Part shown: in pieces, positions 52,835 to 61,499 of the stretch
Layout: each line of letters starts with the position of its first letter
Position numbering within the stretch: position 1 is the first letter of the stretch
Source: Gordius sp. MW1
Taxonomy: Eukaryota > Nematomorpha > Gordioida > Gordea > Gordiidae
Reading direction: 5' to 3'
DNA: 64,000 bases
NCBI GenBank assembly: GCA_964036665.1
Contig: OZ038533.1
Coordinates: forward strand, 10,624,413 to 10,688,412
Made by a program: the position numbers and the translations under genes
Notes under the pieces: generated by a model
What the model was told of the DNA's origin: nothing
Databases searched by the model: none
The model's input: only the letters and a program-made list of their open reading frames with translations

Positions 52835-53899
52835 TTACAATGGTGATAGCTTTAATTTAATTTGTAAATATGCCGACCTTAGATCCAGCTTTGTAAAGAA
52901 ACATGCATTATTTAGGTTCGCTAAAATTTCCTCCACCCGCGGCATTGGGTACTTAATTTCCACCAACCACGGATTAAGCGTAACCCTAAAATCAAAACAA
53001 AGCCGCAAAGACCCATCGACTTTCTTAACTGGAACCAGAGGAGTCGCCCACTCACTATAATTAACGGGCGTAATTATCCCCTGTTCCGTCCAGTCCCGCA
53101 GAACCGCATTTACCTCGTCCCGCCATATGAACGGGATGCGCCTACTTGGACAAAATTTGGGATAGGCCCCACGTTTGAGTCTCACCTCATATTCATAACC
53201 TTTCAAACACCCTAGACCCTCAGCAAAAACTGAATCGTAGCTCCTAACTACATTACGCAAATTCAATTGCCACCTGCCCAGGTCGCCGAATCCACTCAAC
53301 ACGTCCGTAGACGTCACACCCGTAGGCGTCACACCCGTAGGTGTACCGACGATTAACGTCGAAAGAGGTTTCACGACTAAAGTCGTAACTTCGGCACCAC
53401 TCGGGAGCTCAATATTACATATCATCGCAACCCCACCCGGGCAAGATTTCACACTAGGAGCTACCCAACAGCTAGGGGTTGTTTCTATCAATGAGTCACA
53501 GAGACCGAACCATCTAACATGCGGGCCTATCACCTGCAGCCAATCCCAACCCATTAAAGGATCGATTTTAGTGGCTGTTAAATATAATATCAATGTCCAA
53601 CGCGCGTCACCAGCCGCCACCTCTACGCTGGCTTTGCCCACTAACTCCACCGCCGCGCCATCTAACTGGCGGGCATTAAAAAAAGGTCGGGAAGCTTTTT
53701 TACCAGGCCAAAAATTATTAAATTGAAAAATGGACATTAAACTTACACAAGCTCCAGAGTCTAAAATAAATTTAACAAGCGTACCGTCTACCCACACCTT
53801 CGCCGTGGGCAGTCGCGTACCAAACAATAATTGGGGAATGGAGCTTGTCAAATTAAAATTTATTGTAGAATTATTTGAGCTCAGAGCGTCGACACACAG
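52835..53899 (-). pseudogene. pol: pol fragment: protease and truncated reverse transcriptase (Ty3/Gypsy)
   Basis: This frame is open from the codon after the gag TGA (53,900-53,902). Residue numbers here count from the TTG at 53,851. A retropepsin-type aspartic protease comes first: the catalytic D-S-G-A motif is at residues 31-34 in the context FILDSGACVSLMS, followed by a flap and a DPLMGWDWL segment near 97-105. A linker contains a short PTGVTPTGV duplication near 171-179. The RT fingers/palm follow, with SEWATPLVPVKKVDG at 266-280, a CFDFR segment near 285-289 and motif A TKLDLRSAYLQI at 320-331 (Asp 323). The protein ends at the junction with the outer LTR only a few residues after motif A. 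The catalytic YxDD box, RNase H and integrase are absent, so it cannot supply reverse transcription. The last codons before the stop come from junction and LTR sequence. Confidence 0.85.
52841..52850 (+). other. Possible primer-binding site remnant
   Basis: TGGTGATAGC begins one base after the LTR end. LTR elements usually carry a tRNA-complementary site starting TGG here. Only about 10 bases fit before the inverted pol fragment begins, and I cannot assign the tRNA without a search. Confidence 0.3.
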
Positions 53900-54532
53900 T
53901 CAACGTCCTCCAGCCCCAGAGCCAGATTGCCCACATGCGCACATAAAATCATCATTTTTATTTAATATCGCATTCGCGGCATGTGCACAATTACCATTAT
54001 TACTTCTTGCCAAAGGCGCATTAAAATTACTATTCATAACATTTATTTCATCGGCCGGTATATTGCTAACATTACTGTATCTAACATTACAATCGTTAAA
54101 TCCGTCCCGCCTAACTGGAACGGAGCCACTAATATTCCTATACACATTGCGATCATTAAACTTATTCCATCTAACTGGTTCACTACCGTAACTACCCCAA
54201 TTCTTATTACCATTATTAAAATCGTTAACTCTATTCCATCTTTCTGGCGCCTTACCGAAATTATTCCTATTCTCGTTACCATCATTAAAACTCCCTTTCC
54301 CTTTAAAGCTTCTGCCGCCGCGCTTAGTACAAAACCTTATCACGTGCGGCCCTCCACAATTAAAGCATCTAACCTTCTGTTGTACCACATTAATTCTCCT
54401 CCCTTGTTGTAGTATCATATAAAATGCGCACGCCAAACACAAGAATACTAAAATTAGCAACCAATGCGTTCGACAGGCGTCGATATAAAAGTGAACATCA
54501 CTTCCCTGAGTTTCCTTGAACAGTGAAAACAT
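53900..54532 (-). CDS. gag: gag fragment with nucleocapsid zinc knuckle
   Basis: The frame is about 210 codons from the ATG at 54,530-54,532; two in-frame GTG codons precede it and a TAA at 54,539-54,541 bounds the frame. A CX2CX3HX4C zinc knuckle (CFNCGGPHVIRFC) lies about 56 residues in. It is followed by a long Asn/Gly/Arg-rich tail with degenerate repeats of the type RWNxxND..N, typical of RNA-binding nucleocapsid regions. Before the knuckle is a short hydrophobic stretch (WLLILVFLCLACAFYMI) that resembles a membrane segment more than a capsid. No recognisable capsid domain is present, so the 5' part of gag is probably deleted or frameshifted. It shares the frame of the downstream protease-RT and is separated from it by one TGA. 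The arrangement supports gag followed by pol, read on the minus strand. Confidence 0.7.
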   Translation of the reverse strand: MFSLFKETQGSDVHFYIDACRTHWLLILVFLCLACAFYMILQQGRRINVVQQKVRCFNCGGPHVIRFCTKRGGRSFKGKGSFNDGNENRNNFGKAPERWNRVNDFNNGNKNWGSYGSEPVRWNKFNDRNVYRNISGSVPVRRDGFNDCNVRYSNVSNIPADEINVMNSNFNAPLARSNNGNCAHAANAILNKNDDFMCACGQSGSGAGGR

Positions 54533-54541
54533 CACCACTTA

Positions 54542-55006
54542 CTCCAAATATAACAATTTACTTACGCTTAAGCAAACTCAAAACCAACAAATATCACCAA
54601 TAAATCAACGCAGTAATTTATTTAACCTAAAAAAAAAAGGTATACGAATATATTTAATATTAAACCCGTACAATAAAATCTAAATCAAAGCCACAAAAAA
54701 GGTAAGCTAAACTATAAACCCAAATCGCTTAAATAATAGTGTAATTTCAAATGCAGGGATCTAGTAAATCACCCCTAAGAGTAAAAATAATTTACCTAAA
54801 AAATTGCTTCAAATCAAATTTCAAACACGAAATTGAAAATTAATTTTATTCAAAAGAATCCACTATGAAAATTAGGTCGATAAATAACTTTATTCACAAG
54901 ATTAAAATAAACTAAATTATACGTACCCAACACAAAATTAATTTGACATCAAAATTAAATTTAATTTAAAAAAAAACGTTCATTCTAACAAACATAATAA
55001 AAGCAT
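54542..55006. other. AT-rich leader of the inverted retroelement fragment
   Basis: About 465 bp of AT-rich sequence with poly(A) runs lies between the truncated inverted LTR and the gag frame. Read on the minus strand, this is where a 5' untranslated leader or the start of gag would sit. No open frame or known motif is visible. Confidence 0.5.
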
Positions 55007-55405
55007 TAAAAGTTATGGAAGTATTACATGCGAAAATGGCTACGTTTAAATTGGTGCAAAAATGAGGAGAGGGTGTAAGTACGTTGACGAGTGGGAGAGA
55101 GTTATATATAATGAGATCAAAATGGATAAGTGATAAGTGAATCTGAGTGTGTTGTCTTCAGCTTTTATATATCGTGTTTCTCCACACCAACACAACACAC
55201 CACAACTTCACAACAACAATATTGACAACTCCCCCATTGACGTATAACGCGCACCAGTAAATGATCTGACGTGATTGACGTGTAACGCGCACCAGTACAT
55301 GACTTGACGTGATTGACGTGTAACGCGCACCAGTAACTGATCTGACGTGATTGACGTGTAACGCGCACCAGTAACTGAATAGATAGACGTACGGCGATTA
55401 CCACA
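55007..55405 (-). repeat. Truncated inverted LTR copy 1 (399 bp)
   Basis: Read on the minus strand, this matches the outer LTRs from TGTGGTAATCG through the U3 repeats, TATA box and start region, up to ttccataactttt. It then diverges into unrelated AT-rich sequence. The last ~128 bp of the LTR, including AATAAA and the 3' end, are missing. The polypurine tract lies directly upstream (55,406-55,416 on the minus strand), so it was copied as a 3' LTR with its internal neighbour. Confidence 0.9.
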
Positions 55406-55954
55406 CCATCCCCTTTAAGAAAGACCCCAAAGAGGACGGGAGCGGGAAGTCAAAAAAATGTAGCGGGCCGTAAGGTATGGGAACGGCCTCCCCGATAGAC
55501 GTCATTGGGTCCGCACTTGCTACCCATTATTGCCGTCTGGCTGACCCCCTCGCTTTGATTCTCGAACCGCTAGATCGTATTCTAACAGCGTTACCGTCGC
55601 CATCGGCGCCAGTACCGCGTCCGTATTCACGACATCGGGTGGGTCAAGGTGCATCGCTACACTGACAGCAGCCTCACCCACGCCGGCGTTTACAGACCCT
55701 ATCGACGAGACACTAGGCGCCCCCGGCGGTGTTACCGTTGTGCCTCCACACGAGGCCCTCCGATGCCGGCGTAGGCACAAACTACACCACCTTCGGGCAG
55801 CCCTGCGTCGCCCTCCGCGCGCCGCCGTCGGGGCAATCACCGTGCCCCCTCGGACCGGGCGAACCGGCGGAAGGACTTCTCTGGGATCCCTTCGAACCCC
55901 AGCAGTAGAGGTACCGCTGCCCCCAGCGCGTCCTCCTCGACTGATTCTACCACC
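55406..55954 (-). other. GC-rich 3' internal segment of the retroelement
   Basis: Read on the minus strand, this ~549-bp segment ends in the polypurine tract AAAGGGGATGG immediately before an LTR start, so it is the 3' end of a retroelement internal region. Its part from 55,406 to 55,676 is repeated in inverted orientation at 56,452-56,723, apart from a 7-versus-8 A-run difference. The zinc-knuckle frame described for 55,520-55,972 lies within it. Confidence 0.75.
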
Positions 55955-55972
55955 TTTAATAGACGTTAACAT
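55520..55972 (-). CDS. Arg/Gly-rich zinc-knuckle protein, fused to LTR start codon
   Basis: This is a 150-codon frame. Its ATG and first six codons (MLTSIK) lie in the second truncated inverted LTR; the rest lies in GC-rich sequence joined at 55,955. The N-terminal half is rich in Arg, Gly and Pro, with GGRISRGGRAGG near 7-18 and ARGGRRRAARR near 51-61. Residues 63-75 form a zinc knuckle, CSLCLRRHRRASC, with the same CX2CX3HX4C spacing as the gag fragment. The C-terminal half has no recognised motif. Basic residues plus a knuckle suggest a nucleocapsid-like, RNA-binding role, possibly the tail of another gag. High GC content sets it apart from everything around it. Since the junction creates the frame, it may be a fortuitous fusion. 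An antisense frame overlaps it and is less convincing. Confidence 0.45.
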   Translation of the reverse strand: MLTSIKGGRISRGGRAGGSGTSTAGVRRDPREVLPPVRPVRGGTVIAPTAARGGRRRAARRWCSLCLRRHRRASCGGTTVTPPGAPSVSSIGSVNAGVGEAAVSVAMHLDPPDVVNTDAVLAPMATVTLLEYDLAVRESKRGGQPDGNNG

Positions 55973-56449
55973 TATATAAATATTTTATTCAAATCGTTAA
56001 GCAATCAATGCTTACCTATTTTTCACGGATAATAGAAACAAACGAAATATTTTACAATTAAATGACAAAAGTTATGGAAGTATTACATGCGAAAATGGCT
56101 ACGTTTAAATTGGTGCAAAAATGAGGAGAGGGTGTAAGTACGTTGACGAGTGGGAGAGAGTTATATATAATGAGATCAAAATGGATAAGTGATAAGTGAA
56201 TCTGAGTGTGTTGTCTTCAGCTTTTATATATCGTGTTTCTCCACACCAACACAACACACCACAACTTCACAACAACAATATTGACAACTCCCCCATTGAC
56301 GTATAACGCGCACCAGTAAATGATCTGACGTGATTGACGTGTAACGCGCACCAGTACATGACTTGACGTGATTGACGTGTAACGCGCACCAGTAACTGAT
56401 CTGACGTGATTGACGTGTAACGCGCACCAGTAACTGAATAGATAGACGT
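55955..56449 (-). repeat. Truncated inverted LTR copy 2 (495 bp)
   Basis: Read on the minus strand, this matches the LTR from acgtctatctattcag to gttaacgtctattaaa. It lacks about 15 bp at the 5' end (tgtggtaatcgccgt) and 18 bp at the 3' end. The 5' break adjoins the inverted copy of the GC-rich segment with a few bases of shared sequence (cgt). It carries the ttcgtttgttt indel form of the right outer LTR but the left-LTR bases at the two substituted positions. Confidence 0.9.
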
Positions 56450-56451
56450 GT

Positions 56452-56723
56452 TGAGGCTGCTGTCAGTGTAGCGATGCACCTTGACCCACCCGATGTCGTG
56501 AATACGGACGCGGTACTGGCGCCGATGGCGACGGTAACGCTGTTAGAATACGATCTAGCGGTTCGAGAATCAAAGCGAGGGGGTCAGCCAGACGGCAATA
56601 ATGGGTAGCAAGTGCGGACCCAATGACGTCTATCGGGGAGGCCGTTCCCATACCTTACGGCCCGCTACATTTTTTTTGACTTCCCGCTCCCGTCCTCTTT
56701 GGGGTCTTTCTTAAAGGGGATGG
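56452..56723 (+). repeat. Inverted copy of the GC-rich 3' segment
   Basis: This is the reverse complement of 55,406-55,676. Together with the adjoining LTR copies it forms inverted arms of about 670 bp (55,007-55,676 against 56,452-57,122) around a ~775-bp centre. It leads into the right outer LTR in the normal order: internal 3' end, polypurine tract, LTR. Confidence 0.9.
56713..56723 (+). promoter_or_regulatory. Polypurine tract of the right LTR
   Basis: AAAGGGGATGG abuts the TGTGG start of the right LTR. A polypurine tract in this place primes plus-strand DNA synthesis in LTR retroelements. The same tract lies next to truncated inverted LTR 1. Confidence 0.75.
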
Positions 56724-57251
56724 TGTGGTAATCGCCGTACGTCTATCTATTCAGTTACTGGTGCGCGTTACACGTCAATCACGTCAGATCAGTTACTGGT
56801 GCGCGTTACACGTCAATCACGTCAAGTCATGTACTGGTGCGCGTTACACGTCAATCACGTCAGATCATTTACTGGTGCGCGTTATACGTCAATGGGGGAG
56901 TTGTCAATATTTTTGTTGTGAAATTGTGGTGTGTTGTGTTGGTGTGGAGAAACACGATATATAAAAGCTGAAGACAACACACTCAGATTCACTTATCACT
57001 TATCCATTTTGATCTCATTATATATAACTCTCTCCCACTCGTCAACGTACTTACACCCTCTCCTCATTTTTGCACCAATTTAAACGTAGCCATTTTCGCA
57101 TGTAATACTTCCATAACTTTTGTCATTTAATTGTAAAATATTTCGTTTGTTTCTATTATCCGTGAAAAATAGGTAAGCATTGATTGCTTAACGATTTGAA
57201 TAAAATATTTATATAATGTTAACGTCTATTAAAACATACTCGTATATTACA
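56724..57251 (+). repeat. Outer right LTR (528 bp)
   Basis: This is a complete LTR, TGTGG...ATTACA, followed by the GAATC target duplication. It has the TATA box, the U3 repeats and AATAAA at the same relative positions as the left LTR. It carries two private substitutions near 56,910-56,925 (atatttttg, gaaattg). Confidence 0.93.
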
Positions 57252-57256
57252 GAATC
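57252..57256. repeat. Right 5-bp target duplication (GAATC) of the LTR element
   Basis: This is an exact copy of the left duplication, right after the LTR end ATTACA. The satellite resumes here at the next base of the same monomer (ctattatcctctgac). Confidence 0.93.
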
Positions 57257-60200
57257 CTATTATCCTCTGACTTCCGAAAAGAGGTTTTAAGAGAACTATC
57301 ATTTTGACAAAAGACAACGTTTTATTGTTGCGATTAGTTTGTTGTATCGCAACGTGAGTGCTTAATTTTTGAAAATGCATTATGCGATCATGATTTCAAA
57401 GTAAAAGTTTTCTGATTCTGATAAATTTTTACTTTTTATCATCGAAACCACGTCTGAAAACGACAACTTTCATCGGATGCATACGGTTGAAAGAAAAATA
57501 TGTGAAAAATTTTGAGGTAAAAATATTTATTTTTTTCGATTCTATGTGAAAGAGCATGAAAAAATATATAAAAGTAAGCCAATTTGAGAATCCTATTATC
57601 CTCGATTGACTTCCGAAAGGAGGTTTTAAGCTGCGAGAACTATCATTTTGACAAAAGACAACGTTTGTTGCGATTAGTTTGTTGAATCGCAACGTGAGTG
57701 CTTAATTTTTGAAAATGCACTATGCGATCATGATTTCAAAGTAATAGTTTTCTGATTCTGATAAATTTTTACTTTTTATCATCGAAACCACGTCTGAAAA
57801 CGACAACTTTCATCGGATGCAAACGGTTGAAAGAAAAATATGTGAAAAATTTTGAGGTAAAAATATTTATTTTTTTCGATGCTATGTGAAAGAGCATGAA
57901 AAAATATATAAAAGTAAGCCAATTTGAGAATCCTATTATCCTCGATTGACTTCCGAAAAGAGGTTTTAAGCTGCGAGAACTATCATTTTGACAAAAGACA
58001 ACGTTTTATTGTTGCGATTAGTTTGTTGTATCGCAACGTGAGTGCTTAATTTTTCAAAAATGCACTATGCGATCATGATTTCAAAGTAATAGTTTTCTGA
58101 TTCTGATAAATTTTTACTTTTTATCATCGAAACCACGTCTGAAAACGACAACTTTCATCGGATGCATACGGTTGAAAGAAAAATATGTGAAAAATTTTGA
58201 GGTAAAATATTTATTTTTTTCGATTCTATGTGAAAGAGCATGAAAAAATATATAAAAGTAAGCCAATTTGAGAATCCTATTATCCTCGATTGACTTCCGA
58301 AAAGAGGTTTTAAGCTGCGAGAACTATCATTTTGACAAAAGACAACGTTTTATTGTTGCGATTAGTTTGTTGTATCGCAACGTGAGTGCTTAATTTTTCA
58401 AAAATGCACTATGCGACATGATTTCAAAGTAATAGTTTTCAGATTCTGATAAATTTTTACTTTTTATCATCGAAACCACGTCTGAAAACGACAACTTTCA
58501 TCGGATGCATACGGTGGAAAGAAAAATATGTGAAAAATTTTTAGGTAAAAATATTTATTTTTTTCGATTCTATGTGAAAGAGCGTAAAAAAATATATAAA
58601 AGTAAGCCAATTTGAGAATTCTATTATCCTCGATTCACTTCCAAAAAGAGGTTTTAAGCTGCGAGAACTATCATTTTGACAAAAGACAACGTTTGTTGCG
58701 ATTAGTTTGCTGTATCGCAACGTGAGTGCTTAATTTTTCAAAAATGCACTATGCGATCATGATTTCAAAGTAATAGTTTTCAGATTCTGATAAATTTTTA
58801 CTTTTTATCATCGAAACCACGTCTGAAAACGACAACTATCATCGGATGCATACGGTTGAAAGAAAAATATGTGAAAAATTTTGAGGTAAAAATATTTATT
58901 TTTTTCGATTTTATGTGAAAGAGCGTAAAAAAATATATAAAAGTAAGCCAATTTGAGAATCCTATTATCCTCGATTGACCTCCGAAAAGAGGTTTTAAGC
59001 TGCGAGAACTATCATTTTGATAAAAGACAACGTTTTATTGTTGCGATTAGTTTGTTGTATCGCAACGTGAGTGCTTAATTTTTCAAAAATGCAATATGCG
59101 ATCATGATTTCAAAGTAATAGTTTTCTGATTCTGATAAATTTTTACTTTTTATCATCGAAACCACGTCTGAAAACGACAACCATCGGATGCATACGGTTG
59201 AAAAAAAAATATGTGAAAAATTTTGAGGTAAAAATATTTATTTTTTTCGATTCTATGTGAAAGAGCGTAAAAAAATATATAAAAGTAAGCCAATTTGAGA
59301 ATTCTATTATCCTCGATTGACTTCCAAAAAGAGGTTTTAAGCTGCGAGAACTATCATTTTGACAAAAGACAACGTTTGTTGCGATTAGTTTGTTGTATCT
59401 CAACGTGAGTGCTTAATTTTTCAAAAATGCACTATGCGATCATGATTTCAAAGTAATAGTTTTCAGATTCTGATAAATTTTTACTTGGGATCATAGAAAC
59501 CACGTCTGAAAACGACAACTTTCATCGGATGAATACGGTTCAAAGAAAAATATGTGAAAAATTTTGAGGTAAAAATATTTATTTTATTCGATTCTATGTG
59601 AAAGAGCATGAAAAAATATATAAAAGTAAGCCAATTTGAGAATCCTATTATCCTCGATTGACTTCCGAAAGGAGGTTTTAAGCTGCGAGAACTATCATTT
59701 TGACAAAAGACAACGTTTGTTGCGATTAGTTTGTTGAATCGCAACGTGAGTGCTTAATTTTTGAAAATGCACTATGCGATCATGATTTCAAAGTAATAGT
59801 TTTCTGATTCTGATAAATTTTTACTTTTTATCATCGAAACCACGTCTGAAAACGACAACTTTCATCGGATGCAAACGGTTGAAAGAAAAATATGTGAAAA
59901 ATTTTGAGGTAAAAATATTTATTTTTTTCGATGCTATGTGAAATAGCATGAAATATATATAAAAGTAAGCCAATTTGAGAATCCTATTATCCTCATTGAC
60001 TTGCGAAAAGAGGTTTTAAGCTGCGAGAACTATCATTTTGACAAAAGACAACGTTTTATTGTTGCGATTAGTTTGTTGTATCGCAACGTGAGTGCTTAAT
60101 TTTTCAAAAATGCACTATGCGATCATGATTTCAAAGTAATAGTTTTCTGATTCTGATAAATTTTTACTTTTTATCATCGAAACCTTGTCTGAAAACGACA

Positions 60201-60661
60201 ACTTTCATCGGATGCAAACGGTTGAAAGAAAAATATGTGAAAAATTTTGAGGTAAAAATATTTATTTTTTTCGATGCTATGTGAAAGAGCATGAAATATA
60301 TATAAAAGTAAGCTAATTTGAGAATCCTATTATCCTCATTGACTTGCGAAAAGAGGTTTTAAGCTGCGAGAACTATCATTTTGACAAAAGACAACGTTTG
60401 TTGCGATTAGTTTGTTGTATCGCAACGTGAGTGCTTAATTTTTGAAAATAACTCTATGCGATCATGATTTCAAAGTAATAGTTTTCAGATTCTGATAAAT
60501 TTTTACTTGGGATCATAGAAACCACGTCTGAAAACGACAACTTTCATCGGATGAATACGGTTCAAAGAAAAATATGTGAAAAATTTTGAGGTAAAAATAT
60601 TTATTTTTTTCGATTCTATGTGAAAGAGCATGAAAAAATATATAAAAGTAAGTGAATTTGA

Positions 60662-60666
60662 GAATC
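60662..60666. other. Paralogous empty site of the LTR insertion
   Basis: The segment here has the same unusual flanks as the LTR insertion: agtgaatttga on the left and cctattatcctctgac on the right, with a single GAATC between them. Left-flank markers such as gcatgaaatatatat (51,591 to 59,945) and the site itself (52,308 to 60,662) share a shift of 8,354 bp, and the right flank has a shift of 3,410 bp. Confidence 0.88.
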
Positions 60667-61499
60667 CTATTATCCTCTGACTTCCGAAAAGAGGTTTTAA
60701 GCTGCGAGAACTATCATTTTGACAAAAGACAACGTTTTATTGTTGCGATTAGTTTGTTGTATCGCAACGTGAGTGCTTAATTTTTGAAAATGCACTATGC
60801 GATCATGATTTCAAAGTAAAAGTTTTCTGATTCTGATAAATTTTTACTTTTTATCATCGAAACCACGTCTGAAAACGACAACTTTCATCGGATGCATACG
60901 GTTGAAAGAAAAATATGTGAAAAATTTTGAGGTAAAAATATTTATTTTTTTCGATTCTATGTAAAAGAGCGTAAAAAAATATATAAAAGTAAGCCAATTT
61001 GAGAATTCTATTATCCTCGATTGACTTCCAAAAAGAGGTTTTAAGCTGCGAGAACTATCATTTTGACAAAAGACAACGTTTGTTGCTATTAGTTTGTTGT
61101 ATCGCAACGTGAGTGCTTAATTTTTCAAAAATGCACTATGCGATCATGATTTCAAAGTAATAGTTTTCAGATTCTGATAAATTTTTACTTGGGATCATAG
61201 AAACCACGTCTGAAAACGACAACTTCCATCGGATGAATACGGTTCAAAGAAAAATATGTAAAAAATTTTGAGGTAAAAATATTTATTTTTTTCGATTCTA
61301 TGTGAAAGAGCATGAAAAAATATATAAAAGTAAGTGAATTTGAGAATCCTATTATCCTCTGACTTCCGAAAAGAGGTTTTAAGCTGCGAGAACTATCATT
61401 TTGACAAAAGACAACGTTTTATTGTTGCGATTAGTTTGTTGTATCGCAACGTGAGTGCTTAATTTTTGAAAATGCACTATGCGATCATGATTTCAAAGT

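Larger units (their letters stand above)
52313..52839 (+). repeat. Outer left LTR (527 bp)
   Basis: It starts TGTGGTAATCG and ends CGTATATTACA. It contains a U3 with 38-bp tandem repeats, a TATA box, an AG|GTAAGC splice-donor-like site at 52,759-52,766 and AATAAA at 52,787-52,792. Compared with the right LTR I see two substitutions (in the stretch near 52,500-52,512) and one 1-bp indel (ttcgttgttt against ttcgtttgttt), so divergence is under 1%. Both truncated inverted LTRs share this copy's bases at the two substituted positions. Confidence 0.92.
52313..57251. mobile_element. Rearranged Ty3/Gypsy-type LTR retrotransposon insertion
   Basis: This is a 4,939-bp insertion in the satellite with a 5-bp target duplication, TG...CA ends and two same-orientation outer LTRs of 527 and 528 bp. 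Its order on the + strand is LTR(+), pol and gag fragments (-), an AT-rich leader, truncated LTR(-), a GC-rich 3' segment (-), a second truncated LTR(-), part of the GC-rich segment (+) with a polypurine tract, and LTR(+). A normal element would have a single internal region between direct LTRs, so this is a composite. Integrase, RNase H and most of RT are missing, so it is non-autonomous. The empty site at 60,662 confirms the outer boundaries (shifts 8,354 and 3,410 differ by 4,944, i.e. 4,939 plus 5). Assignment to Ty3/Gypsy rests on the protease-RT fragment. Confidence 0.88.

Noticed and set aside
53730..54412. Plus-strand frames of 143-153 codons opposite gag and protease
   Set aside because: They are antisense to the frames with a clear zinc knuckle and DSGA protease motif, and are low-complexity Thr/Ile/Leu-rich shadows.
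55477..55665. 62-codon frame in the GC-rich segment (again at 56,463-56,651)
   Set aside because: It is antisense to the zinc-knuckle frame and lacks any motif; it appears twice because the segment is an inverted duplicate.
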